Under the pieces are notes generated by a model, which did not search any database, was not told the origin of the DNA, and saw only the letters and a program-made list of their open reading frames with translations. From the NCBI RefSeq assembly GCF_900101265.1, contig NZ_FMZS01000016.1, positions 62,001 to 126,000 on the forward strand: a DNA stretch of 64,000 bases. Reading direction: 5' to 3'. This stretch comes from Massilia sp. PDC64 (GTDB lineage Bacteria > Pseudomonadota > Gammaproteobacteria > Burkholderiales > Burkholderiaceae_D). The position numbers and the translations under genes are program-made. Positions 56,012 to 63,853 of the stretch are shown here, in pieces. Positions within the stretch are counted from its first letter, which is position 1. Each line of letters starts with the position of its first letter.

Positions 56012-56133
56012 GTTCTGTCTCCTGGGTGGACCGCTGAGCGGTCTGTTCTTGTCGCGGCGACGTCGTTCGTCGGCTCGGGAACAGTGTAGGGTTGTGCGCA
56101 CCGTCCGTGATATATCAGCAAGAAATACTCATC

Positions 56134-56181
56134 GACGTGAGCGAAGCGTGTGCGCAAACGACCACACGGATCGCTCACGTC
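56134..56181. promoter_or_regulatory. 11-bp inverted repeat GACGTGAGCGA
   Basis: GACGTGAGCGA (56134-56144) and TCGCTCACGTC (56171-56181) are perfect reverse complements with 26 bases between, about 125-170 bp upstream of the receptor ATG. Likely a regulator binding pair; the inner cores are the same as in the repeat at 56270. Confidence 0.5.
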
Positions 56182-56269
56182 CGCGATTGCGATTCCTTTT
56201 TCGCCCCGTTTCGCGCGTTTGCCGGAACGCCGGTTATCGCGACGGGCCGCGCGCGCCCGCATGCGGCCC

Positions 56270-56293
56270 AATCGCTCAATCCGGTGAGCGATT
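56270..56293. promoter_or_regulatory. 9-bp inverted repeat AATCGCTCA / TGAGCGATT
   Basis: AATCGCTCA (56270-56278) and TGAGCGATT (56285-56293) are perfect reverse complements with a six-base spacer, about 50 bp before the Sel1 gene. The core TGAGCGA matches the more distant repeat at 56134-56181, but with the compact spacing of a classical dimer site. Confidence 0.5.
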
Positions 56294-56341
56294 CGCGGAC
56301 ACCCCCTGCGCTATCCTTGGCCGGCACAACGAGGAGTCACG

Positions 56342-57748
56342 ATGAAGACGACGAGAGCACGCATCATCCCCACCCTGCTGTCCGCCCTGCTCGCCGCCGC
56401 CGTCCACGCGCAGACGGGCACGGTGGTCGTGAACGGCAAGCGCGCGGCCGCCGGCGATCCCCATGCGATCAATGCGGCGAAGAACCGCATCCTGAACGGA
56501 CGCTCGGCGTCCTCGTGCGCGTTCATGGATCCACGCAATCCGGCCTACGACCCGATCACGACCGCCTACATGAGCGACTTCGGACTGGACGACAGCCTGT
56601 CGAACGACGTCCCGCGCGCCTCCGACCTGGCGCCGGAAGGCGACGTCTCCAACATGGTCGACGCGGCCGTCATCGCGTCCCCCATCGAGCGGGCGAAGAC
56701 CGGCTGCCGCGGCGCCGACTGGCGCTTCGCGGCCGGCCGCAACCGCATTGTCCGCAACGACAAGTCGCTCGCGCTGGGCTACGAAGCGTTCGACAACAAG
56801 GATTACGCGCGGGCGCGCGACCTGTTCTCCACGGCCTGGAAGAAGGTCGGCTACGACGAGGCCGCGCTGATGCTGGCGCGCCTGTACCTGTACGGCCTCG
56901 GTACCGGAAAGGACGGGAAGCAGGCGGTCGCCTGGCTGGAAAATGTCGACGACAAGCCGTACGATCCGGCCACACGCCTGCGCTTCGATCCGTCCCGGCC
57001 GGACGCGATGACGCCCCGCGTCGAGGCCGCGTTCATGCTGGCGCGTATCCACGACCGCGGCATCGGCGTCCCGCGCGATGCCGAGCAGGCCCGCGCCTGG
57101 TACCGCAAGGCCGCCGACTACGGCTTCGTGCCGGCCCTCGACATCCTGGGCCGGCGCGATCCCGCCAACGGCGTCGCGCTGCTGAAGGAAGCGGCGGATG
57201 CCGGCTACGCCCCGGCGCAATACCACCTGGCGCGCGCGTATTACACGGGCGACGGCACGCCGCGCGACCTGAAACTGGCGGGCGCGTATTTCGAAGCCGC
57301 GGCCCGCGCCGGCATCCCGGCGGCCATGTTCGCGGCGGGACGGTTGCTGGACCAGGGCGAAGGCGTGCCGGCCGATCCCGCGAAGGCCATCGTCTGGTAC
57401 AAGGACGCGGCGCTGCAGGGCGACCGCGACGCCCAGTTCGCGCTCGGCACGTATTTCTACAGCGGCGAAGTGGTCGGCAAGAACCTGGCGACCGCGCGGC
57501 AGTGGTTCGCCGCCGCGGCCCGCCAGGGCCAGCCCGACGCCATGTTCAACCTCGGCGTGATGGCCGCGCATGGCGAAGGCGGCGCCCGGTACCCGGCGAC
57601 GGCTTACGTCATGTTCGACCTGGCCCGCCAGGCCGGCCACGACGGCGCGGCGGCCGCACTGCAGGCGCTGGCGCCCACCCTGACCCCCGACGAACGCAGG
57701 CGCGCGGACGCGGTGCTGCACCCGCCGCGGGGTCAGGCCGGCTCGTAA
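56342..57748 (+). CDS. Secreted Sel1-repeat protein
   Basis: A 468-residue exported protein (signal ending AAVHAQ). The N-terminal 130 residues are unique; from about 145 there are eight or so Sel1/TPR-like 36-residue repeats (ALMLARLYLYGLGTGKDG, AQYHLARAYYTGDGTPRD, AMFAAGRLLDQGEGVPAD, AQFALGTYFYSGEVVGKN), which form a protein-binding solenoid in the periplasm. GAGGAG precedes the ATG. It is divergent from the receptor and overlaps the GntR gene end by 16 bases. A partner cannot be named. Confidence 0.87.
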   Translation: MKTTRARIIPTLLSALLAAAVHAQTGTVVVNGKRAAAGDPHAINAAKNRILNGRSASSCAFMDPRNPAYDPITTAYMSDFGLDDSLSNDVPRASDLAPEGDVSNMVDAAVIASPIERAKTGCRGADWRFAAGRNRIVRNDKSLALGYEAFDNKDYARARDLFSTAWKKVGYDEAALMLARLYLYGLGTGKDGKQAVAWLENVDDKPYDPATRLRFDPSRPDAMTPRVEAAFMLARIHDRGIGVPRDAEQARAWYRKAADYGFVPALDILGRRDPANGVALLKEAADAGYAPAQYHLARAYYTGDGTPRDLKLAGAYFEAAARAGIPAAMFAAGRLLDQGEGVPADPAKAIVWYKDAALQGDRDAQFALGTYFYSGEVVGKNLATARQWFAAAARQGQPDAMFNLGVMAAHGEGGARYPATAYVMFDLARQAGHDGAAAALQALAPTLTPDERRRADAVLHPPRGQAGS

Positions 57749-58443
57749 TCCGCCGGCAGCATCATGTCGGGAAAGCGGGCACGCAGCACGTCCAGCGCGT
57801 GCAAGGTGCCGGACAGGTGCTGGCGCACGGCGCGCTGCGCGCCCGTTGCGTCACCCTGCCCGATGCAGCGCGCGATCTGGCCGTGCTGCTGCAGGATCGA
57901 CAAGGCCTTGCCGTTCAACGGCAGGTGCAGGCGGCGCAGGCGGTCGAGGTTGCCGCTGCAGCGGCGCATCATGGACCACAGGTCGGGCAGCTCGGACGCT
58001 TCGTACATGCGCATATGGAAATCCATGTCGATGCGCGTGAAGTTTTCCAGGTCCCCCGCCTCCAGGCAGCCCCGCTGGCGCGCGACGAGGTCCTGCAGCG
58101 CCTTGCCCAGGTCCGGCCGCGGCTGGCGGGCCAGCACCCATGCGATCTCCAGTTCCACCGACAGCCGGAAGAAATGCGCCTGCCGTGCGGCCGCGAGGTC
58201 GATGGGACGCACGCGCGTCTGGTGCTGCGGGTAGATGTCGACGAGGCGCTCTTCCTCCAGCCGCAGCAGCGCTTCCCGGATCGGGCTTTGCGACAGCTGG
58301 AAGTAGTCGCACAGCGCGGGCCGCGCCAGCACGGTGCCCGGTTTCAGCGCGAGGCTCACGATCTGCGCGCGCAGGTGCTCGAACACCTGCACGGTCGCGT
58401 TGCGCGAGCGGTCCAGGCGGAACGGGACGTCGATGGCGCTCAT
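57733..58443 (-). CDS. GntR/FadR-type (FCD) transcriptional regulator
   Basis: A 236-residue regulator. Residues about 10-80 are a GntR winged helix (YFQLSQSPIREALLRLEEE); residues about 95-225 form an FCD domain with likely metal-ligand stretch RIDMDFHMRMYEASE. Members in this setting often sense uronates or their catabolites. It starts three bases after the GH2 stop, hence is cotranscribed with it. A TGGTCGGACCA palindrome that fits the FadR-type operator pattern TNGTNNNACNA lies upstream of that GH2 gene (61428-61438), so it may regulate itself, GH2 and the divergent PL9. Confidence 0.9.
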   Translation of the reverse strand: MSAIDVPFRLDRSRNATVQVFEHLRAQIVSLALKPGTVLARPALCDYFQLSQSPIREALLRLEEERLVDIYPQHQTRVRPIDLAAARQAHFFRLSVELEIAWVLARQPRPDLGKALQDLVARQRGCLEAGDLENFTRIDMDFHMRMYEASELPDLWSMMRRCSGNLDRLRRLHLPLNGKALSILQQHGQIARCIGQGDATGAQRAVRQHLSGTLHALDVLRARFPDMMLPADYEPA

Positions 58444-58446
58444 GGC

Positions 58447-61365
58447 TCAGGGCCTTTCGTAGAATTCCGCTTCGACGATGGACAGGGTCGACGTCGACAC
58501 GCCCTTCGTGCCCGTCGCCGTATTCGCCTGGTTGGCGACCTCCGTCAGCCTGATGCCGCCGCCCTCCTCGGCCTTACCGTCCAACACGATGCGCACCGAT
58601 CGGCCCTGCACGGGCTTCAAGGGCAAGGTCACGTAGCCCAGGCTCTTCGGCGTCAGGCCGCTCCACGCTTCCTGGCCGTCGACGAGAATCCTGAGCGGAT
58701 AACTGCGTTCGCGCCAGCCGGTCAGCTTCAGCACGACCTCCGACAGCCGTGCCGGCCGTGCCAGCGTGTACGTGATCGCGGGCGCCGCACTGCTCGTCCA
58801 CGCCGTCATCTCGTCATCGTCGAACGACTTGTTCCCGTCGGGCGCATCGCTGGACGCCACCGGCACGGCCACGCGCGACACGCGGAACGACGGCGTCGCC
58901 GGCGTCGGGCCGTGGTCCAGGTGCAAGGGCGGCGCGGGCGGCAGCGCGGCCAGGCCGTCCTGCACTGCCACGGCTCTGGACGACAGCACCAGCTCGGCCG
59001 GCGCCAGCCCCTGCGCGCGGGCACGGACGACGATGCGGCCCGACTGCGGCGTCGTCCGCAGCAGCACGCGGTTGACGCCGCCCTCCACCGGCAGCGACCG
59101 CGCGAGGATGTAGTTGTCCGGCCCCTGCGCAATCCCGCCGCGCCACTCGGCCGGTCCCTGCACGTCGAAGTCCACCATGTCCAGCGCGAGCGGATGGCGG
59201 CGGCCGGCGGCGTCCACGACTTCCACCTGCACGAGCGCCATGTCGGCGCCGTCCGCGCGCAGGCCGTGCGGCGACACGATGGGCGTCAGTTTCAATGCGG
59301 CCGGCGCGCCTGCGGTGGCCAGCGTCGTCTCGCACACGGGCTTGCCCTGCGCGTCGTAGCCGACCGCCTTCAGTTCGCCCGGCGCCCACGCCACCTGGTC
59401 GAACGTGAACAGGAAGCGCGCGCTCTGCCGCGCGGGGCCGAGCTCTTTCCCGTTCAGGAACAGTTTCACGCTGTCCGCGCTGGAGACGACGGTGACCGGC
59501 TTGACGGTGCCGGCCGGGTAATTCCAGTGTCCGACGATGTGGGCGCGCGGATGCTCCACGTCGACCCAGCCGTCCCACATGACCTGGTGCGCAAAGAACG
59601 CATCCTTCGGAATGCGCATGGCGTCGACCTCGCCGCTGCGGCGGTAGTTCTCGGCACCGCGGTGGTGCGTGTTCGAATCGGAGAACACGATGTTCACGCC
59701 GCCGCTGGACACGCGCGTGCCCGTGCCCGGGCGCTCGCGCCAGTAGTCGTACCAGCGCTGGACGTCTTCGATGGCGAAGCTGTCCTGGTTGCGGTTGTAG
59801 ACGCTGGCGTCCTGCCCCTTGTGCAAGGGGCCGTCGCCGTCCCTGTGGTACGGCGGCGAGAACTCGTCCCAGTACTTGCGCAGCGCCTCGTCGCGCGCAT
59901 ACTCCATCGCCCACATCGGCATGCCGGCGCTCTTGTTTATGTACAGCATTTCGCCGCCGTATTCGGCGACGTGCTGCAGTTCCTGGCTCAGCATCTCGCG
60001 GCTGCCGGACGCGCGGCCGCCGTACGGGTCGAACTCGTCGCGCAGCGCCTTCATCGCGCGCATGTGGTCCGCGCTTACCCCCTTGTTGCCGCTTTCGTAG
60101 AACACGATGCTGGGATTGTTGCGGTTGTAAACGATGGCGTCGCGCATGACCTCGAGGCGCTGCTCCCAGCGGCGGTCCTTCACGTCCCCTTCGGAGTCGC
60201 CGGCCGGCATCGCTTCCATCAGGCCCAGGCGGTCGAGCGATTCCACGTCCTGCTTCCACGGCGTCACGTGCATCCAGCGGACCAGGTTCGCATTGCTGGC
60301 CAGCGCGAGGCCATTGCTGTAGTCCGACAGCCACGCGGGCACCGCGCTGCCCACCGCGGGCCACTCGTTCGTCGTGCGCTGCGCGTAGCCGTGGACCTGG
60401 ATCACGCGGTCGTTCAGTTCGATCATTCCGTTGCGGAAGGCCGTCTTCCTGAAGCCCGTGCGGGTCGTGACGGTATCGAGCGGCTTGCCGTCGACCTTCA
60501 GCGTCGTCACGACGTCGTACAGGTAGCCGTAGCCCCAGCTCCAGAAATTCAGGCTGGCGACGGGCGCACCGGCCTTCAGCGTGACAGTCGCACCGGGCGC
60601 AATCGTCCGGGCCGGCGCCCCGAAGCGCGCGACGCGTTTGCCCTCCTTGTCGCGCAGCTCGACCTCGTACGCGACCCGGTGCGCCCTGCCGTCATCGTTG
60701 CGCACCTGCGATTCCGCCGTGACGGTGGCCTTGCGGTGCGGGATGTCGAAGTCGCGCGCATACACGTAGACACCCGTCGTGCCGAGGCTCGCGTACAGGG
60801 GCAAGGTCTGGTACACGGGTTCCGTCACGTGCAGGCGCACGTTCTTCGGCAGGCCGCCGTAGTTCGCATAAAAATTCTTGTCGTTCCACTGGTAGCGCTG
60901 GCCCGTCGCCCGTTCGCGGTAGTCCCAGCTGTTGTCCGTGCGGATGGCGACGACGTTGTCGCCTGCGCGCAGCGCGCCCGAAATCTCGACGCCGAACGCA
61001 TTGATGCCGTTCTCGTGCAGCGCCACGCGCCGGCCATTGACGAAGACCTCGGCCGCCTGGCGCGCGCCTTCGAATTCGAGGAACACCTTCCGGCCGGGTT
61101 TCAGGCCGGGCACGCTGAAATGCTTGCGATACCAGGCCACGCCCGTGGACAGGTCGGCGATGTCCTTGCGGAAGGCGTCGTCCTCGTTCCATGCATGCGG
61201 CAGGCTGACGGCCTTCCATGCGCCGTCGTCGAAGTCCGGACGCGCGGCGTCGGCGGGGTCGCCGACCGTCAGCTTCCAGCCGGGATTGAAATCGTACAGG
61301 GTGCGCTCGGCATGCGCGGGGACGGCCGCGGCGAGCGCCAGCAGCAAGGTCAAACGTGGGTTCAT
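58447..61365 (-). CDS. Secreted GH2 family protein with altered acid/base site
   Basis: A 972-residue exported protein (signal ending VPAHAE). GH2 domain order is clear: sugar-binding (FNPGWKLTVGD, LPHAWNEDDAF, EGARQAAEVFVNGRRV), Ig-like, barrel start (GYAQRTTNEWPAVG), then a DUF4982-like and later GH2 C-terminal domains (SVKLFLNGKELG, ADGADMALVQVEV) and a discoidin-like end. Where other GH2 enzymes have WSxGNE, this one reads YESGNK (423-428), so the usual acid/base Glu is Lys428. It may use another residue, cut by a modified mechanism, or be inactive. Upstream of a coregulated GntR gene and divergent from PL9. Confidence 0.82.
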   Translation of the reverse strand: MNPRLTLLLALAAAVPAHAERTLYDFNPGWKLTVGDPADAARPDFDDGAWKAVSLPHAWNEDDAFRKDIADLSTGVAWYRKHFSVPGLKPGRKVFLEFEGARQAAEVFVNGRRVALHENGINAFGVEISGALRAGDNVVAIRTDNSWDYRERATGQRYQWNDKNFYANYGGLPKNVRLHVTEPVYQTLPLYASLGTTGVYVYARDFDIPHRKATVTAESQVRNDDGRAHRVAYEVELRDKEGKRVARFGAPARTIAPGATVTLKAGAPVASLNFWSWGYGYLYDVVTTLKVDGKPLDTVTTRTGFRKTAFRNGMIELNDRVIQVHGYAQRTTNEWPAVGSAVPAWLSDYSNGLALASNANLVRWMHVTPWKQDVESLDRLGLMEAMPAGDSEGDVKDRRWEQRLEVMRDAIVYNRNNPSIVFYESGNKGVSADHMRAMKALRDEFDPYGGRASGSREMLSQELQHVAEYGGEMLYINKSAGMPMWAMEYARDEALRKYWDEFSPPYHRDGDGPLHKGQDASVYNRNQDSFAIEDVQRWYDYWRERPGTGTRVSSGGVNIVFSDSNTHHRGAENYRRSGEVDAMRIPKDAFFAHQVMWDGWVDVEHPRAHIVGHWNYPAGTVKPVTVVSSADSVKLFLNGKELGPARQSARFLFTFDQVAWAPGELKAVGYDAQGKPVCETTLATAGAPAALKLTPIVSPHGLRADGADMALVQVEVVDAAGRRHPLALDMVDFDVQGPAEWRGGIAQGPDNYILARSLPVEGGVNRVLLRTTPQSGRIVVRARAQGLAPAELVLSSRAVAVQDGLAALPPAPPLHLDHGPTPATPSFRVSRVAVPVASSDAPDGNKSFDDDEMTAWTSSAAPAITYTLARPARLSEVVLKLTGWRERSYPLRILVDGQEAWSGLTPKSLGYVTLPLKPVQGRSVRIVLDGKAEEGGGIRLTEVANQANTATGTKGVSTSTLSIVEAEFYERP

Positions 61366-61427
61366 GAAGGTCCGAATCGAGGTAGATGGTCACTGAAATA
61401 TTAGCAGTCCAGTATTTGACCGTTTCA

Positions 61428-61438
61428 TGGTCGGACCA
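61428..61438. promoter_or_regulatory. FadR-type palindrome TGGTCGGACCA
   Basis: TGGTC-G-GACCA is a perfect palindrome around one base, within CATGGTCGGACCAAT, in the 172-bp divergent gap between GH2 and PL9. It fits the TNGTNNNACNA pattern of the FadR/FCD branch of GntR regulators, one of which is encoded downstream of this GH2. The gap also holds AT-rich sequence likely to contain both promoters. Confidence 0.55.
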
Positions 61439-61537
61439 ATTACTCAACATGCTGAGCGTTCGCCCCAGCCCGATTGACGCCCCATCCGTTTGAGCAGGTA
61501 ATGACGGTCCAACAACAACAGCGACAAAGGAGGCGAT

Positions 61538-63196
61538 ATGAGATCAGGACAGCAGGTCCTCGCACGCGGCGCGTTCGCGCTGGCGATCCTGTCCGGCGCA
61601 GGCGGGGCAGCGGCGGCGACGTATTACGTGGCCCCGAACGGCAACGACGCCAACGCGGGAACGCAATCGGCACCGTGGGCGACGTTCGCGCAGGCGCAAT
61701 CGGTGGCGGTGGCCGGCGACACCGTGTACTTCCGCGGCGGCGCCTACGTCTTCCACGGTGGCCTGAACCAGTGCGCCAGCATGACGGACACCGTCAACGT
61801 GATCACGCTGAACAAGAGCGGCCAGTCGGGCAAGGCGATCCGCTACTGGGCGTATCCCGGCGAGACGCCCGTGTTCGATTTTTCGCAGATGAAGGACAAC
61901 TGCCGCGTGAAGGGTTTTAACGTGACGGGCAGCTGGATTCATTTGAAAGGCCTGGAGGTGACGGGCGCGCCGCAGCAGCCGGGCAACCTGCAGAACAACG
62001 AGTCGTGGGGCGTCTGGAACAGCGGCAGCAACAACACGTTCGAAGCGATCGACACGCACCACCACATGGGCCCCGGGATGTTCATCGCGAAGGGCAGCAA
62101 CAACCTCGTGCTGAACGTGGATTCGCACCACAACTACGACCCGTACAGCAAGAGCGGCGCGGGCCAGAACGCGGACGGCTTCGGCGTGCACATCGGCGCC
62201 AACCAGCCCGGCAACGTGCTGCGCGGCTGCCGCGCGTGGGCCAACACGGACGACGGCTACGATTTCATCAACGCCGGTTCCGCCGTGACCGTGGAAAACT
62301 CGTGGGCCTGGCGGCACGGCTATTATCCGGGCACGACGACGTCGATCCCGGCGGGGAACGGCAACGGCTTCAAGGTCGGCGGCTTCGGCGGCGCGTACCA
62401 GGCGAACGCGCCGCAGCACATCGCGCGCTTCAACGTCGCATTCAACAACAAGGCGTCCGGCTTCTATGCGAACCACCATCCGGCGGCGAGCTACTTCTAT
62501 AACAACACGAGCGTGAACAACCGCCCGGACTTCAACATGCTGGGCGTCGATGCCTCCGGCGCGGCCGTCGCGCTGGGCATCCTGCGCAACAACCTCGCGT
62601 GGCAGGGCACGCTGGTGTCGAACGTGGCCGGCGCGGACGTCGCCAACAACAGCTGGAACCTCGCGAGCGTGTCCGTGACGAGCGCGGATTTCCAGAGCGC
62701 GTCGCTGGATGGCTGGGACGCGCCACGCCTGCCGGACGGCAGCCTGCCCGCGCTGCCCCACCTGAGACTTGCGGCCGGCAGCGACCTGCTGGACAAGGGC
62801 GTGAACGTGGGCCTGCCCTACTCGGGCGCGGCGCCGGACCTGGGCGCATTCGAAGGCAGCGCGCCCGTCACGCTGTTCGCGGACGCGGGACCGAACATGA
62901 AGGTGACGCAGTCCGGCCTCACCCTGAACCGCACGACGCAGCAGATGAGCGGCACCATCAGCTTCACGAACCAGTCGACGACGACCTATGACGGCGTGCT
63001 GATGCTGCGGCTCGACACGCTGACCGACGGCGTCGCGCTCGCGAACCGCAGCGGCAGCCAGGGCGGCGCGCCCACGCTCACCCTGAACCCGGCGCACCTC
63101 GCGCCGGGCCAGACGGTGACCTTCCCGCTCGTCTTCACGAACCCGGCCCGCGCGGCCATCGGCTACACGCCGCGCCTGTTCGCGGGGCAGCCATGA
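61538..63196 (+). CDS. Pectate / rhamnogalacturonan lyase, PL9
   Basis: A 552-residue exported beta-helix lyase (signal ending GGAAAA). All key residues of the PL9 model enzyme Pel9A have a match with near-constant offset: calcium-binding Asp213 (NADGFGVH), Asp238, Asp239 and Asp242 (NTDDGYDF), and catalytic Lys279 (NGFKVGG). The enzyme cleaves polygalacturonate or RG-I by beta-elimination, giving unsaturated ends for PL22/GH105 enzymes such as those at the left of the window. AAAGGAGG precedes the ATG. About 120 residues at the C-terminus form an extra beta-domain. It overlaps the next gene by four bases. Confidence 0.93.
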   Translation: MRSGQQVLARGAFALAILSGAGGAAAATYYVAPNGNDANAGTQSAPWATFAQAQSVAVAGDTVYFRGGAYVFHGGLNQCASMTDTVNVITLNKSGQSGKAIRYWAYPGETPVFDFSQMKDNCRVKGFNVTGSWIHLKGLEVTGAPQQPGNLQNNESWGVWNSGSNNTFEAIDTHHHMGPGMFIAKGSNNLVLNVDSHHNYDPYSKSGAGQNADGFGVHIGANQPGNVLRGCRAWANTDDGYDFINAGSAVTVENSWAWRHGYYPGTTTSIPAGNGNGFKVGGFGGAYQANAPQHIARFNVAFNNKASGFYANHHPAASYFYNNTSVNNRPDFNMLGVDASGAAVALGILRNNLAWQGTLVSNVAGADVANNSWNLASVSVTSADFQSASLDGWDAPRLPDGSLPALPHLRLAAGSDLLDKGVNVGLPYSGAAPDLGAFEGSAPVTLFADAGPNMKVTQSGLTLNRTTQQMSGTISFTNQSTTTYDGVLMLRLDTLTDGVALANRSGSQGGAPTLTLNPAHLAPGQTVTFPLVFTNPARAAIGYTPRLFAGQP

Positions 63197-63753
63197 AGCG
63201 CCTGTTCGGCCTTCTGGCCCTGCTGTTCGCGTGCGCCACGGCGAACGCCGGCCCGGGCTACCACGTGGTCGTCGACACGCGCGACTACGCGGGCCAGTCC
63301 GGCTACCTCGACTTCCTGATCCTCGGCCAGGCCGCGGCCAGTCCGCTGCACGCCACCCTGACCGGCTTCGCGGGCATTGACGACGATGGCGGCGGCGCCC
63401 CGATCTTCGTGGGCGACGTGGGCGGGTCGCTCGCGACCGGCGTCGTGATGGGCAACGGCGCGGGCTGGAACGAGTTCGGGCAATGGACGCGCTTCGGCGG
63501 GCACCTCGTGTTCGACGTGTCGTTCGACGTCGATCCGCGGCCGGGTGCGGGCAGCACGCTGGAAGTGGCGTTGCTGGACCGCGACCTGAACTACCTGCAG
63601 GCGGCCGGCGACGCGATCTCGTTCGCCATTCTGCCCGGCCAGGAGATCGTCGTGACGCGGACGGACGGCGTGCACCTGCCCGAAGCGCCCGCGCCCGTCC
63701 TGTGCGTGACGGGCCTCGCGCTGCTCGGGCTGGCACGGCGCCGGCGCGCGTGA
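63193..63753 (+). CDS. PEP-CTERM-like secreted protein
   Basis: A 186-residue exported protein (signal ending ATANAG) with an acidic, Gly/Asp-rich body resembling the NF038129 group and a C-terminal sorting-like end: PEAPAPVLCVTGLALLGLARRRRA splits into a PEAP variant of the PEP motif, a hydrophobic helix and an Arg cluster. Such ends are recognised by exosortase EpsH/XrtA in exopolysaccharide makers. Its ATG overlaps the PL9 stop, so PL9 and this protein are made together, which is unusual and suggests a link between surface display and pectin attack. Confidence 0.8.
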   Translation: MKRLFGLLALLFACATANAGPGYHVVVDTRDYAGQSGYLDFLILGQAAASPLHATLTGFAGIDDDGGGAPIFVGDVGGSLATGVVMGNGAGWNEFGQWTRFGGHLVFDVSFDVDPRPGAGSTLEVALLDRDLNYLQAAGDAISFAILPGQEIVVTRTDGVHLPEAPAPVLCVTGLALLGLARRRRA

Positions 63754-63798
63754 TTCCGCTTCCGGACTGGCCAACGGGACGGGAACGCTGTTAGCATT

Positions 63799-63829
63799 GC
63801 GGCACGCGGGGCTTCCCCGTGCCGCTTTT
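63799..63829 (+). terminator. Hairpin with short T-run before udh
   Basis: GCGGCACG (63799-63806) pairs with CGTGCCGC (63818-63825), extended by GGG/CCC pairing inside, followed by TTTT. It can end the PL9 transcript. Only 24 bases separate it from the udh ATG, so it may instead lie in the leader of the udh message. Confidence 0.6.
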
Positions 63830-63853
63830 CCCTTCCCGTATCAACGACGACAA

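Larger units (their letters stand above)
56012..56341. promoter_or_regulatory. Divergent promoter region, TonB receptor / Sel1 gene
   Basis: This 330-bp gap contains no gene. It holds four copies of a TGAGCGA/TCGCTCA half-site arranged as two inverted repeats (listed apart) and, in the receptor leader, a small perfect hairpin GACCGC-TGA-GCGGTC (56029-56043). A short AT-rich stretch (about 56108-56132) may contain the receptor promoter. Confidence 0.55.

Noticed and set aside
56092..61404. A 1770-codon open frame on the plus strand
   Set aside because: It runs antisense over the GntR and GH2 genes and out of frame over Sel1, is Arg/Ala/Val/His-rich with no domain, and reflects the lack of stop codons in high-GC DNA.
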